Assembly: GCA_018238155.1 (NCBI GenBank)
Contig: JABCTZ010000026.1
Location: 148,001 to 212,000 of the forward strand
Direction of reading: 5' to 3'
Origin: Candidatus Heimdallarchaeota archaeon
Lineage (GTDB): Archaea > Asgardarchaeota > Heimdallarchaeia > JABLTI01
DNA: 64,000 nt
The position numbers and the translations under genes were made by a program. The notes under the pieces are model-generated. The model was not told the origin of the DNA. It searched no databases and saw only the letters and a list, made by a program, of their open reading frames with translations. Position 1 is the first letter of the stretch, and each line of letters begins with the position of its first letter. Shown one piece after another: positions 38,218-46,456 of the stretch.

Positions 38218-38549
38218 ATTTTTTATTACTTGTTTGTATTAATTTATTTGGAATTCCAGGTATTATTGGACTTACTTATCTAGCTATATTGTTAATTTCA
38301 AAACGAAAAGATTCATTCAAACTACAACCAAATAGATTGTTACTTGGAACGCTAATTTCATTTTCAATTTCATTAACAATTATTACTTCAGGAATTAGTC
38401 TATCTTTTCATCAAAATTCATTTTTTATAATTTTGATAATTATTCTTTGCATGCTCTTGGTAGTAACACCTGTAGTAGTATTTTTTGTGTTTCTTGCTTA
38501 TTATATAAAATCAATATCTATTGAAGAAAATTCAGTGCAAGTTTTATGA
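38214..38549 (+). CDS. Small membrane protein, copy A
   Basis: A 111-residue protein with three predicted membrane helices (about 2-25, 40-62, 70-95) and a conserved SKRKDSF loop. I start it at TTG 38214, which overlaps the upstream TGA as TTGA. A strong ribosome-binding site GGGAGG lies 7 bp before this codon (38201-38206), inside the beta-helix gene. The second copy (39853) repeats this arrangement exactly, which supports the choice over a TTG at 38199. It probably acts with the beta-helix protein at the membrane. Confidence 0.7.
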   Translation: MNFLLLVCINLFGIPGIIGLTYLAILLISKRKDSFKLQPNRLLLGTLISFSISLTIITSGISLSFHQNSFFIILIIILCMLLVVTPVVVFFVFLAYYIKSISIEENSVQVL

Positions 38550-38596
38550 ACAACGAAAAATTTGAAAAAAACTAACAATAGAGCAGTTGGATAAAT

Positions 38597-39856
38597 ATGG
38601 GAAAGTTACATAAAAATACGAAAATATCATTGGTAGTTCTTTTTCTAGTACCAATAATCCTTTCAACAATCGGATTATCTATTTGTCGTATTGTGGATAA
38701 AGAATTATATTTAAGGGATTTATATGCTCAAGGTGAGATTGTTATTCTTAACGATAATGATTTTTCTGATAAATTTTCACTCCCAGGTTCAGGAACAGCT
38801 GAAAATCCATTTTTAATTGAGGACTATATTTTTGATGATCCAGATACTACTGCAATTGTCATTAAGGACACAACAAAACATTTCATTATTAGAAATTGCT
38901 CGATAAAGAAGTATGGTCAGCCAATATTTATTTCTAATATTGGATTTAATACGGGGACAGTAATTAACAATACCTTCGTTGAAGATAGAACATTAGAAAT
39001 ACAGATTATATTTAAGGACCCTAGAGAGGGGAATAATTATTTAATTTTCGACAATTGCTATGTTCCATTTGATGGAGGGTTTATTAATATTATAAATGCA
39101 CCTGGAATAAGAGTTGAGGATAATATTTTTCAATCTAACCCAGAAGAAATAACATACGAGTCATTTGGTTTGAATTTATGGACTTCAGATTATTCAGTCA
39201 TTAATAATAACACTCTCTCATTTTTTTCTATAGGCATAAATCTATTTGATTCTCTTTATTTAACTGTAGTAAATAATTTCTGTTACAATAATTCAAATGG
39301 TATTTGTTTTAGACAAATTGAAGAATCTCTTGTTATGAATAACATTTGTACTAAAAACGGATATGGAATAAAAGCTGACAGTTGCCAAAAAGTTCTTTTT
39401 ATAACAAATAATCTTAGTTGCAATTTGTATGTAGGTTTTCAAGTGTTTTCGCAAATTACCTTATGTCAAATCAGAGGTAATCTCATAGTGGGGAGTGAGT
39501 TCGGACTTAGTGGTGATTTTAATAACTGTAATATTACTTACAATTACTTTAGTTTAAATCTAATCTATGGAATTAGACTTGACGAATATCATTCTTATTG
39601 GAATTATATTCATCATAATTCATTCATTAATAATAATTATGAAGGTTCAATGATTTGTGAAAGACAAGCTTATGATAATCCATATTATAACAATTCTCAA
39701 AATTACTGGTATGATGATTATTTAAATGAAGGGAATTACTGGTCAGATTTAATTTGGAATGAAAATAGTGTATATCTTATAGGTGGTGGAAATGCTACAG
39801 ATCAACATCCATTATTTGAACCACCAACAATGGAATTTTGGGAGGGATTGTATTGA
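38597..39856 (+). CDS. Cell-surface right-handed beta-helix protein, copy B
   Basis: A 419-residue paralogue of the protein at 36943, similar along its whole length: nearly the same N-terminal anchor (KISLVVLFLVPIILSTIG), the same LYAQGEIVILNDNDFS and LPGSGTAENPFLIEDYIF segments and the same Asn-rich coils. The middle (about 125-200) has diverged most. It ends in the same acidic GNYWSDLIWNEN and EPPTMEFWE tail. It begins 48 bp after the copy A membrane gene, so all four genes probably form one operon. Function is as uncertain as for copy A. Confidence 0.8.
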   Translation: MGKLHKNTKISLVVLFLVPIILSTIGLSICRIVDKELYLRDLYAQGEIVILNDNDFSDKFSLPGSGTAENPFLIEDYIFDDPDTTAIVIKDTTKHFIIRNCSIKKYGQPIFISNIGFNTGTVINNTFVEDRTLEIQIIFKDPREGNNYLIFDNCYVPFDGGFINIINAPGIRVEDNIFQSNPEEITYESFGLNLWTSDYSVINNNTLSFFSIGINLFDSLYLTVVNNFCYNNSNGICFRQIEESLVMNNICTKNGYGIKADSCQKVLFITNNLSCNLYVGFQVFSQITLCQIRGNLIVGSEFGLSGDFNNCNITYNYFSLNLIYGIRLDEYHSYWNYIHHNSFINNNYEGSMICERQAYDNPYYNNSQNYWYDDYLNEGNYWSDLIWNENSVYLIGGGNATDQHPLFEPPTMEFWEGLY

Positions 39857-40188
39857 TCTATTGGCTTGTAGCTTGTATTAATTTATTCGTAATAGCAAGT
39901 ATTGTTGGATTAACTTATCTAGTATTATGGTTAATTTCCAAACGAAAAGATTCGATTAATTTACCTCCAAATGGATTGCTACTTGGAGCGTTAATTTCAT
40001 TTTCAATTTCTTTAGCGACTATTACAACGGGAATAATCTTTGCTTTTCCTGAAGCTGTACTTGAGAAAATTATCATAGCAATAATTTGTACAATGATATA
40101 TTTGGTGCCAGCTGTAGCATTTATTATTTGTATTGTTTTATACAAGAATTCAATTGCAGTAGATGAAAATTCAGTGCAAATTTTATGA
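39853..40188 (+). CDS. Small membrane protein, copy B
   Basis: A 111-residue paralogue of the protein at 38214: three predicted membrane helices, the same SKRKDSI loop and the same ending DENSVQIL (copy A: EENSVQVL). The TTG start overlaps the stop of beta-helix B as TTGA, with GGAGG at 39841-39845 again 7 bp upstream. Such exact reuse of start codon, ribosome-binding site and overlap shows that coupled translation of this pair is under selection, or that the duplication is recent. Confidence 0.7.
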   Translation: MIYWLVACINLFVIASIVGLTYLVLWLISKRKDSINLPPNGLLLGALISFSISLATITTGIIFAFPEAVLEKIIIAIICTMIYLVPAVAFIICIVLYKNSIAVDENSVQIL

Positions 40189-40203
40189 ACAAGAAAATAT
40201 GGA

Positions 40204-40254
40204 TGGATATTTCCAATTAGAGATAATCAAAACTGAAGAAATAAACCCACATGG
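40204..40254 (+). pseudogene. Fragment of the Cys-rich gene's 3' end
   Basis: About 50 bp whose translation FQLEIIKTEEINP matches IQLEIIKTEEVNP at the C-terminus of the Cys-rich protein (36785-36829), with similar DNA. Nothing upstream of it corresponds to the rest of that gene. It is a leftover showing that the Cys-rich gene once followed a beta-helix/membrane pair too, so the repeating unit was larger before a deletion. Confidence 0.6.
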
Positions 40255-40295
40255 AATAGGTAAGCTATTAGCTCTACCTATTAACCTCTTTTTTT
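40255..40295 (+). terminator. Hairpin terminator after the beta-helix cluster
   Basis: An 8-bp stem, AATAGGTA (40255-40262) with TACCTATT (40275-40282), then a run of seven T at 40289-40295. It ends the duplicated cluster. Confidence 0.6.
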
Positions 40296-40388
40296 GTATT
40301 GCGATGATTATTAAATTTACAATATTGACTTAATCAGCAAAATTCTAGCTGTACTAAACGATAGCTTTTTTTAATCCTCAATCAAATA

Positions 40389-41219
40389 GTGAAATTGGTT
40401 ACCATGTTTACGGTTGGCGATTATACGAAGGGTGACTTTCCAAAAAATAGAGAAATTATGATTGATGCATTAGATGTGTCTAAATACTATAATCACATCG
40501 TAGGATTATTTGATCTTGATGTAACAGATGCTATGAGAGTTTTTGATGCCTATAAAGATGAAGGTAAACCATTATCTTTCACATCATGGATTATGAAATG
40601 CATTGCTCAAGCAGTTTCTGAGCATAAAGAAATACAAACGTTGAGGTATGGAAAGAAAAAAATAGTTACTTTTGAAAATGTTGATATTAAATGCATGGTA
40701 GAAAAAGATGATGCTGAGGGTAACAAAATTCCTATTCATCATATTATTCGTAAAGCAAATGAAAAGACTTTTCTAGAAATCCAAGAGGAAATTCGTGTTG
40801 CTCAAAAATATAAGGAAGAGCGTCGATCTGGTGAAAAACGAATTAAGAAGAAACAAGGAACTATAATGAGTTTCCCAAAATTCATTCGCAATATTATTTG
40901 GCACACTGTAATGACCAATCCTTTCAAAGTGAAAAAACATCTTGGCACCATAGGAGTCTCTGCATTAGGAATGTTTGGTAAGGGCATGCGCGGTTGGGCT
41001 ATTCCAAAAACACCTCATTCAACACAGTTTCTTTTAGGTTCAGTTGTAAAGATGCCTGTAGTTACTGATGACGATCAAATCATTATTCGTAGGATTCTTA
41101 ATGTAACGGTTAGTTTTAATCACGATATTGTTGATGGAGGTCCTGCAGTTAGATTTGTTGGTAGACTTCAGGAATTAACAAATGAAGCATTTCAACTAGA
41201 AGATTTGATGAAGAAATAA
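40389..41219 (+). CDS. Stand-alone 2-oxoacid dehydrogenase E2-type acyltransferase domain
   Basis: A 276-residue protein with the chloramphenicol-acetyltransferase-like catalytic fold of dihydrolipoamide acyltransferases, but no lipoyl or subunit-binding domain. The active-site motif is VSFNHDIVDGGPAVRF (near 238), with the catalytic His and DG in place; KPLSFTSWIMKCIAQAV (near 58) and LGTIGVSALGMFG (near 182) fit the fold. Such orphan E2 domains occur in archaea and may acylate other substrates. No E1 or E3 gene is nearby. GTG start at 40389; an ATG five codons on is possible. Confidence 0.8.
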   Translation: MKLVTMFTVGDYTKGDFPKNREIMIDALDVSKYYNHIVGLFDLDVTDAMRVFDAYKDEGKPLSFTSWIMKCIAQAVSEHKEIQTLRYGKKKIVTFENVDIKCMVEKDDAEGNKIPIHHIIRKANEKTFLEIQEEIRVAQKYKEERRSGEKRIKKKQGTIMSFPKFIRNIIWHTVMTNPFKVKKHLGTIGVSALGMFGKGMRGWAIPKTPHSTQFLLGSVVKMPVVTDDDQIIIRRILNVTVSFNHDIVDGGPAVRFVGRLQELTNEAFQLEDLMKK

Positions 41220-41317
41220 TCGGTTCAAATTTCCTCTCTTATTTTTCTTCTTCATCAAAGAAATCTCGATTCAATTTATTCATCTATTGGCATTTTTGAG
41301 TTATGAATAACAATGTT

Positions 41318-42520
41318 TTATTTAATATGGGAATCTAATGAATCCCTTATTCGTCCTAGAGCTTCTTCCAAAATCGATTTTGGGCATGCTAGATTAAACC
41401 TTTGAAATCCACTGCCAGATTCACCAAACATTGCACCATCATCTAAACCCACTTTCGCTTCTTTCTTGATTATTTCATCTAATTTCTTTGGATCCAAACC
41501 TAAAGCTCGAAAGTCAACCCAAGCTAAATATGTCCCTTCTAAATCAAATACAACTGCTCCAGGTATGTTCTCTTCAAAATATTTTACCATAAAATCAAAA
41601 TTAGATTTCAAATACACAAGAAGATCCTCTAACCAATCCTCACATTCATTGTAAACAGTTTCAAGTGCTAATCCACCAAAAATTCCGGAAGAACGTATTG
41701 ATACATTTTGCATTGTAATAGCTAGTTTTTCTCTCAGTATTTTGTTAGAAATTATTGTATTACTTGTTTTCAATCCAGCAATATTGAATGTCTTTGATGG
41801 AGCTGTACATGTAATAGACTTATCAGCAAATTTCTTAGTGATAGATGCATAAGGAACATGGGTTTGATCTGGGAGAACTAAATCACAGTGAATCTCATCT
41901 GAAATAACAAGGACATTATATTTATTACAAATATTTCCTAGTTTTGTAAGTTCCTCCTTTGTCCAAACTCTAGCTACAGGATTATGTGGACTGCAAAGAA
42001 TAAGTATTTTCACTCGAGGTGTCTTACATTTTTCTTCTAAATCTTTAAAGTCAATTTCATACCGATTGTTTTTGATTACCAATTGATTATTAAGGACAAT
42101 TCGACCATTTTCTTGAATACTTGATTTGAAAGGATAATATACCGGTTCTTGAATGATGATTTTATCACCTGGTACAGTAAACGTTTGAATAATGAATTGG
42201 ATTGCAGGAACTACTCCCGGAGCAAATAGCAACCACTCTTTCTCTATGATCCAATTATGTTTTCTTTGAAACCAGTCAATTATAGCTTTATAATAAGAGT
42301 CTCCAGGCAGAGAATAGCCAAAGATACCATGCTCAACTCTTCTTTTAAGAGCATCAAGAAGTGCTTTAGGTGCGCGAAAATCCATATCTGCTACCCAAAG
42401 AGGTAATAGTTCAACATCTACTTTGAAATAATCTTTCATAAACTCCTGATCCCACTTGATTGCTTTTGTATCTTTTCTACTAACTACTTCATCAAAGTTC
42501 CAGTTTCGCTCTTGCGTCAT
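41318..42520 (-). CDS. MalY/PatB-type PLP-dependent C-S lyase / aminotransferase
   Basis: A 399-residue fold-type I PLP enzyme. Marks: WVADMDFRAPKALLDAL near the start, SPHNPVARVW, ISDEIHCDLV (PLP-binding Asp) and TAPSKTFNIAGLKTS with the PLP lysine. This is the MalY/PatB subgroup, usually cystathionine beta-lyases that release homocysteine, pyruvate and ammonia. It may serve methionine or cysteine metabolism. I start it at the second Met (42520), as family members begin just before the NFDEVV segment; the ATG at 42541 is an alternative. Convergent with the E2-type gene. Confidence 0.88.
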   Translation of the reverse strand: MTQERNWNFDEVVSRKDTKAIKWDQEFMKDYFKVDVELLPLWVADMDFRAPKALLDALKRRVEHGIFGYSLPGDSYYKAIIDWFQRKHNWIIEKEWLLFAPGVVPAIQFIIQTFTVPGDKIIIQEPVYYPFKSSIQENGRIVLNNQLVIKNNRYEIDFKDLEEKCKTPRVKILILCSPHNPVARVWTKEELTKLGNICNKYNVLVISDEIHCDLVLPDQTHVPYASITKKFADKSITCTAPSKTFNIAGLKTSNTIISNKILREKLAITMQNVSIRSSGIFGGLALETVYNECEDWLEDLLVYLKSNFDFMVKYFEENIPGAVVFDLEGTYLAWVDFRALGLDPKKLDEIIKKEAKVGLDDGAMFGESGSGFQRFNLACPKSILEEALGRIRDSLDSHIK

Positions 42521-42645
42521 AAAATCAAATCCAACATTCAATAATTAGAAATAATTACTCTTAATGTTTTTGACTTATAGTCAAACAATCAAGTATAAAT
42601 TTTATGATAAAAAGTAGATTTATTCAAAACTCAGAAAAGTGAATT

Positions 42646-42786
42646 TCAAATAGTTTTTTCATTAGTAGTGATTTCTGTAGAACGCGCATGAAAAATTTTA
42701 GCGTCTTCATCTATTGTTATTTGAACTCTTTCAACGATTTTAATTTCAATAACGACTTCTTTTCTTATTAATTTCAATTGAGACAT
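42646..42786 (-). CDS. Possible small protein (46 residues)
   Basis: A short frame beginning MSQLKLIRKEVVIEIK and ending NEKTI, with alternating hydrophobic and charged residues that suggest two beta strands (KEVVIEIKIVERVQITID). It fills most of the gap between the lyase and the methyltransferase, on the same strand as both. The amphipathic pattern looks less random than flanking DNA. No clear ribosome-binding site. It could be a chance frame. Confidence 0.35.
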   Translation of the reverse strand: MSQLKLIRKEVVIEIKIVERVQITIDEDAKIFHARSTEITTNEKTI

Positions 42787-42894
42787 GTTAACCACATTCA
42801 GATATCAATTAATCAAATATGAAAATGAAAGAATATAAACACCAAAAAAAAAGAAAAAAAGCATACAACGATTCTTTCTTGCAGTTCATTAAAG

Positions 42895-43617
42895 TTACTT
42901 TTTCACACCAATAAGTAGACCACGATCAAATTTAGGATCATTTTTGAATTTTGCTGTTTCTAAATTGTTTTCAATCATTATAGACAGAAGCAGCTCAGTT
43001 GGATGCATAGCTAACTCATGATGCTCTACGAAATGATTAACTGTCTTCCCCCTTTCAGCAATTAAATAATGCATATCAAATATTGATATTTCTCCTTTCA
43101 CTTCTGAAGTATTCACTCGAGTAATAATGAGATCATCGTTTTTATATGTAGCAATGTGTGGTTCTCCAGCTCTAAAAATATCTTTATCAAGCCACTGCTC
43201 AATGAGCACAACTCCGCCTGGTTTAAGGTGTTCAGCAAATCCCTTGATAGTTTTAGACAAGCGTTCTTTGGATATAATGTAAGCAATTGAACTAAACAAG
43301 CAAGTTATTACATCAAATTTCTTCCCTAGTTCTAATTCAGACATATCTGCTACTTCAAAATTAATTTCAGGATGCTTTTCCTTTGCGACGGCTATCATAT
43401 CAGCATTTAGATCAGAACCAGTACAAGTAAATGCTTCTTTTAGAAAAGCCAAATGAGTACCTGTTCCACAAGCAACATCAAGCAATTCTTTTCCAGCACT
43501 CCTTTTATATTGTTTGATCAATTGCTTTAGGATTTCTGATTCGCCTTTGTAATCCTTTAGCTCATAGATCTTATCATAATATTTAGCTAAAGTTTGATAG
43601 CTGTTCGTGTCAGTCAT
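42895..43617 (-). CDS. Class I SAM-dependent methyltransferase
   Basis: A 240-residue methyltransferase: motif I LLDVACGTGTHLAFL (near 42), the acidic loop at the end of strand 2 (TGSDLNADMIAVAK) and motif II FDVITCLFSSIAYI (near 105), then LKPGGVVLIEQW. It transfers methyl from S-adenosylmethionine to an unknown small molecule. The short N-terminal helix (YYDKIYELKDYKGE) is typical of small-molecule methyltransferases. No neighbour indicates the substrate. Confidence 0.88.
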   Translation of the reverse strand: MTDTNSYQTLAKYYDKIYELKDYKGESEILKQLIKQYKRSAGKELLDVACGTGTHLAFLKEAFTCTGSDLNADMIAVAKEKHPEINFEVADMSELELGKKFDVITCLFSSIAYIISKERLSKTIKGFAEHLKPGGVVLIEQWLDKDIFRAGEPHIATYKNDDLIITRVNTSEVKGEISIFDMHYLIAERGKTVNHFVEHHELAMHPTELLLSIMIENNLETAKFKNDPKFDRGLLIGVKK

Positions 43618-43861
43618 AACTAAAAGTAGATTTAGTAAATATCAATTTTCGCATTTCCGCACTAAATTAATTTTCAATTCTTAATTTAATTAAAATTAAT
43701 AGATAATTCAATTTCTAGCAAATAAATAGAGTACTTTGGTATTTTCCTTTTTATCATCTTTTATGAATATTTTTTGATGGATCAACACTATTTTGATAAA
43801 TTCTATTGACATTTGGAAAACTATCTGATAGTTTTAAAAAAGAATGCTATAAGATGAAACC

Positions 43862-44719
43862 ATGAGATATTTATTTCGTAAATTAGTGAGAAAGGATATT
43901 CAAGCAATAGCTGAAATAGCAAGTTATATGCCTGTTCATTTTCAAAATATACTTGAATATGCAGAATCACTCATTGATGATCCAAAATGCTACTATTTTG
44001 GAATGTTCCAAGAGAAGAAGCTTCTTGGTGTTGGAAATTTACGTCATAAAACATCAAAATTCGTTTGGATTGAATCGGTTCGTGTTGCACCTAGTAATCA
44101 ACAAAAAGGGATTGGTACAGCACTTTTCAAGCACTGCGTAGAGAAAGCAAAAGAAGAAAATTACACAATAGTTGCATATGCTACAGATGTAAACAATTAT
44201 GGTTCTTGCAATATTGGCAAAAAGCTAGGATTTTACTTAGTAGAAGAGATGAATCTTTACTGGATAAAGCCAAAAAATCTTAATTTAGATCAAGATTATG
44301 TGATCAACCAACAACCTATCACACTAGATAAAGCATTTGAGTTAATGAAGATTATTCCAGATGGTCCCAAAGAAGAAGTATCTATGGGTTGGACTTATAG
44401 CCCATTAGATAAAACATTCTTAGCCAAACAAACAGATATTGAATTCTATGCTCTTGAGAAAACTTTACTCCTAGAGTATAAAGATCGGAATCTGAAGACA
44501 AATGAGATTCGCGCTATACGTGCAGTGGTCTTTGGGTCAGAAATTCACGTAAAAGAATTGCTCAATGAATTTATTATACGAAATATCATGCATGAGTATC
44601 TTCATTGTGTTGTAAGTGAAAAATTTGAACATATCCCACAAGAATTAGGATTTGAGCAGTCTATCACATCTACGGGTTCACCAAACAAAATACTTTATTG
44701 GAAATTAGAATTGCTTTAG
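43862..44719 (+). CDS. GNAT acetyltransferase with extra C-terminal domain
   Basis: A 285-residue protein. Residues 1-145 form a GNAT domain with acetyl-CoA motif VAPSNQQKGIGTALF (near 76) and the following NYGSCNIGKKLGF. Residues about 150-285 are a second domain that may be a degenerate GNAT repeat (ELMKIIPDG, HVKELLNEFII), as in tandem GNAT proteins. Substrate unknown. The ATG lies close to the expected transcription start (AT-rich box about 43829-43838), so the mRNA may be nearly leaderless. Confidence 0.8.
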   Translation: MRYLFRKLVRKDIQAIAEIASYMPVHFQNILEYAESLIDDPKCYYFGMFQEKKLLGVGNLRHKTSKFVWIESVRVAPSNQQKGIGTALFKHCVEKAKEENYTIVAYATDVNNYGSCNIGKKLGFYLVEEMNLYWIKPKNLNLDQDYVINQQPITLDKAFELMKIIPDGPKEEVSMGWTYSPLDKTFLAKQTDIEFYALEKTLLLEYKDRNLKTNEIRAIRAVVFGSEIHVKELLNEFIIRNIMHEYLHCVVSEKFEHIPQELGFEQSITSTGSPNKILYWKLELL

Positions 44720-44973
44720 AATTTTTTATCTAACTCTCATCTTGATTTGAAGTATCATTCAATATTCATTGATTTTTGATAGCAATTTGATACACAAGAA
44801 AATTCCAATCCATAAAATCCATCTTTTACTTATTGGATAATTACCTTATCTAGATTCATCTTGAAAATCACCAAGAACATCAACATCTTTAGGGATTAAA
44901 CCGAATTCAAAAATATCGAATCGATTTTCTTTTATGCATGAAACATTACAGATGAAATGTTAAATTTGAGTTT

Positions 44974-45369
44974 TTATCTTGGATCAATATAGATATCGAA
45001 AAATTCAGTTTCATTATGGATTTTAATATAGAGGTCTTTCCCATTTGATGATCCTTTGTTCAAAATTGAGTAATCTGGTTTCAAGCCTATTTGTAACATA
45101 ATTAGCAGAGTCTCAAATTTTGAATTCACTAGATTTAACTGAACATTTCCAGGATGTTTTATTCCTGCTTCGAAAATTTGTATATTGAATCGGTTATATC
45201 CGCCACTAAACATAATTTCCCAACGATCATTTAGAAAACCCTCTACTTGACTATTGAAAAGTATTGAATATTCTCCATTCTCAAGAATCGTAGCAATTCT
45301 TTCACTTATTTTCTGCATACAGATATTTTCTTTGAAATGTTTTTGGATTTTTCCATTAGAAGTATACAA
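44974..45369 (-). CDS. Hypothetical protein, last gene of the subtilase group
   Basis: A 131-residue protein with no family I know. It is predicted mostly beta with one central helix (SKFETLLIMLQIGL). No signal peptide or Cys motif. It starts at TTG 45369 or ATG 45318, 18 bp after the 334-residue unknown, so both are probably on one mRNA. Downstream in the gap (44849-44959, same strand) is a 37-codon open stretch, RFDIFEFGLIPKDVDVLGDF..., that looks coding but has no start; it may be a broken C-terminal extension or a relic. Confidence 0.5.
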   Translation of the reverse strand: MYTSNGKIQKHFKENICMQKISERIATILENGEYSILFNSQVEGFLNDRWEIMFSGGYNRFNIQIFEAGIKHPGNVQLNLVNSKFETLLIMLQIGLKPDYSILNKGSSNGKDLYIKIHNETEFFDIYIDPR

Positions 45370-45387
45370 AAAGTTATTCTTTTTCTC

Positions 45388-46392
45388 TTAGAACACAATA
45401 AGATAATAAATGAGCTCATTAAAGGATTTTAGTAATTGTTCCTTAATTGGAATACTAGAAAGAATAATTTCTGAAAGAGTCTCAGAGAGAAGAGAAAGAT
45501 TCGAGTAGTCTATTTTTTTATTAATTATTTTAACCAATAACTCGATATTTTTAGCTGATTGCTGAGCAATAATTTGAGGTTTAAATTCCTTTTCAATAGT
45601 TAGTAGTAAATCTCTATTTTTTAAGAGCAATTTTTTATAATTATCTTTTTTAGATAAAAGATCATTTATTATCTGATGAACTTTTTTTCTGAAAAATTCT
45701 TCAAAATGACCATAGTTATTTTCAATCAAATCTTTATAGTGAGGTTCCTTCATCCCTTTATTAAGAATAGGTATTAAAAATCGATCACGAATATTTTCAA
45801 AAACTCTGTATCGTATTTTATTCCAATTTGGTAGCTCATTTATTTCTAAAAATAACTTCTCATGAATTTCAATTAAAGATTTTGCGAATATGATAAAATC
45901 TTGTTTAGTTTTTGATTGGCCTGAATCTAATTCTATAGTTATTGTGACCTTAGAATCATTTGAAAAATCATTGTCATCAAATGAAAGAGATTCGTCATGA
46001 TTTAACAGAAGTATCTTTTCCAAGTCAACGAAATTTGTTGTCTTTTGTTGAACAGTTGTATTTTGTAATTTTGTTACTCTGACAGAGATTTCTGAATTAC
46101 AATCATTGTTATTTTGAGTGATAATTTTGCAATAAACTGGTCTTTGGATAAGACCTAATGCATAGGAAATATTCAACTTCATAAAAAATTTCCGTGAAGT
46201 AAAATCCACTTGATTAGATGCAATAACCCTTCTCGACCAAAATTTTGTTGATTCAATTTCAGTTTGAAAAATTCTTACATCTTCATTAATAATTACATCT
46301 TGAATTATAGATGGTGGTTTTACGTTACTATAAACCTCACATGGATTATGAAGGTAAGGAATAATGAAGATCTTATCTTTTGTATGTCTCAA
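45388..46392 (-). CDS. Hypothetical protein downstream of the subtilase
   Basis: A 334-residue protein of unknown family. The first 160 residues look beta-rich; the rest (about 165-334) is helical, rich in Lys, Ile, Leu and Asn, with heptad-like stretches (RKKVHQIINDLLSKKDNYKKLLLKN). No signal peptide or membrane segment. It lies 64 bp after the subtilase gene on the same strand and just before the 131-residue unknown. No function can be given. Confidence 0.5.
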   Translation of the reverse strand: MRHTKDKIFIIPYLHNPCEVYSNVKPPSIIQDVIINEDVRIFQTEIESTKFWSRRVIASNQVDFTSRKFFMKLNISYALGLIQRPVYCKIITQNNNDCNSEISVRVTKLQNTTVQQKTTNFVDLEKILLLNHDESLSFDDNDFSNDSKVTITIELDSGQSKTKQDFIIFAKSLIEIHEKLFLEINELPNWNKIRYRVFENIRDRFLIPILNKGMKEPHYKDLIENNYGHFEEFFRKKVHQIINDLLSKKDNYKKLLLKNRDLLLTIEKEFKPQIIAQQSAKNIELLVKIINKKIDYSNLSLLSETLSEIILSSIPIKEQLLKSFNELIYYLIVF

Positions 46393-46456
46393 ACAAATAT
46401 CACCAAATTTCTATGATTAGCAATTACTCGTACACAGTAAAAGAAAAGTAAAAAAG

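Noticed and set aside
41221..41236. GGTTCAAATTTCC as a tRNA T-loop
   Set aside because: No acceptor, D or anticodon stems fit around it on either strand.
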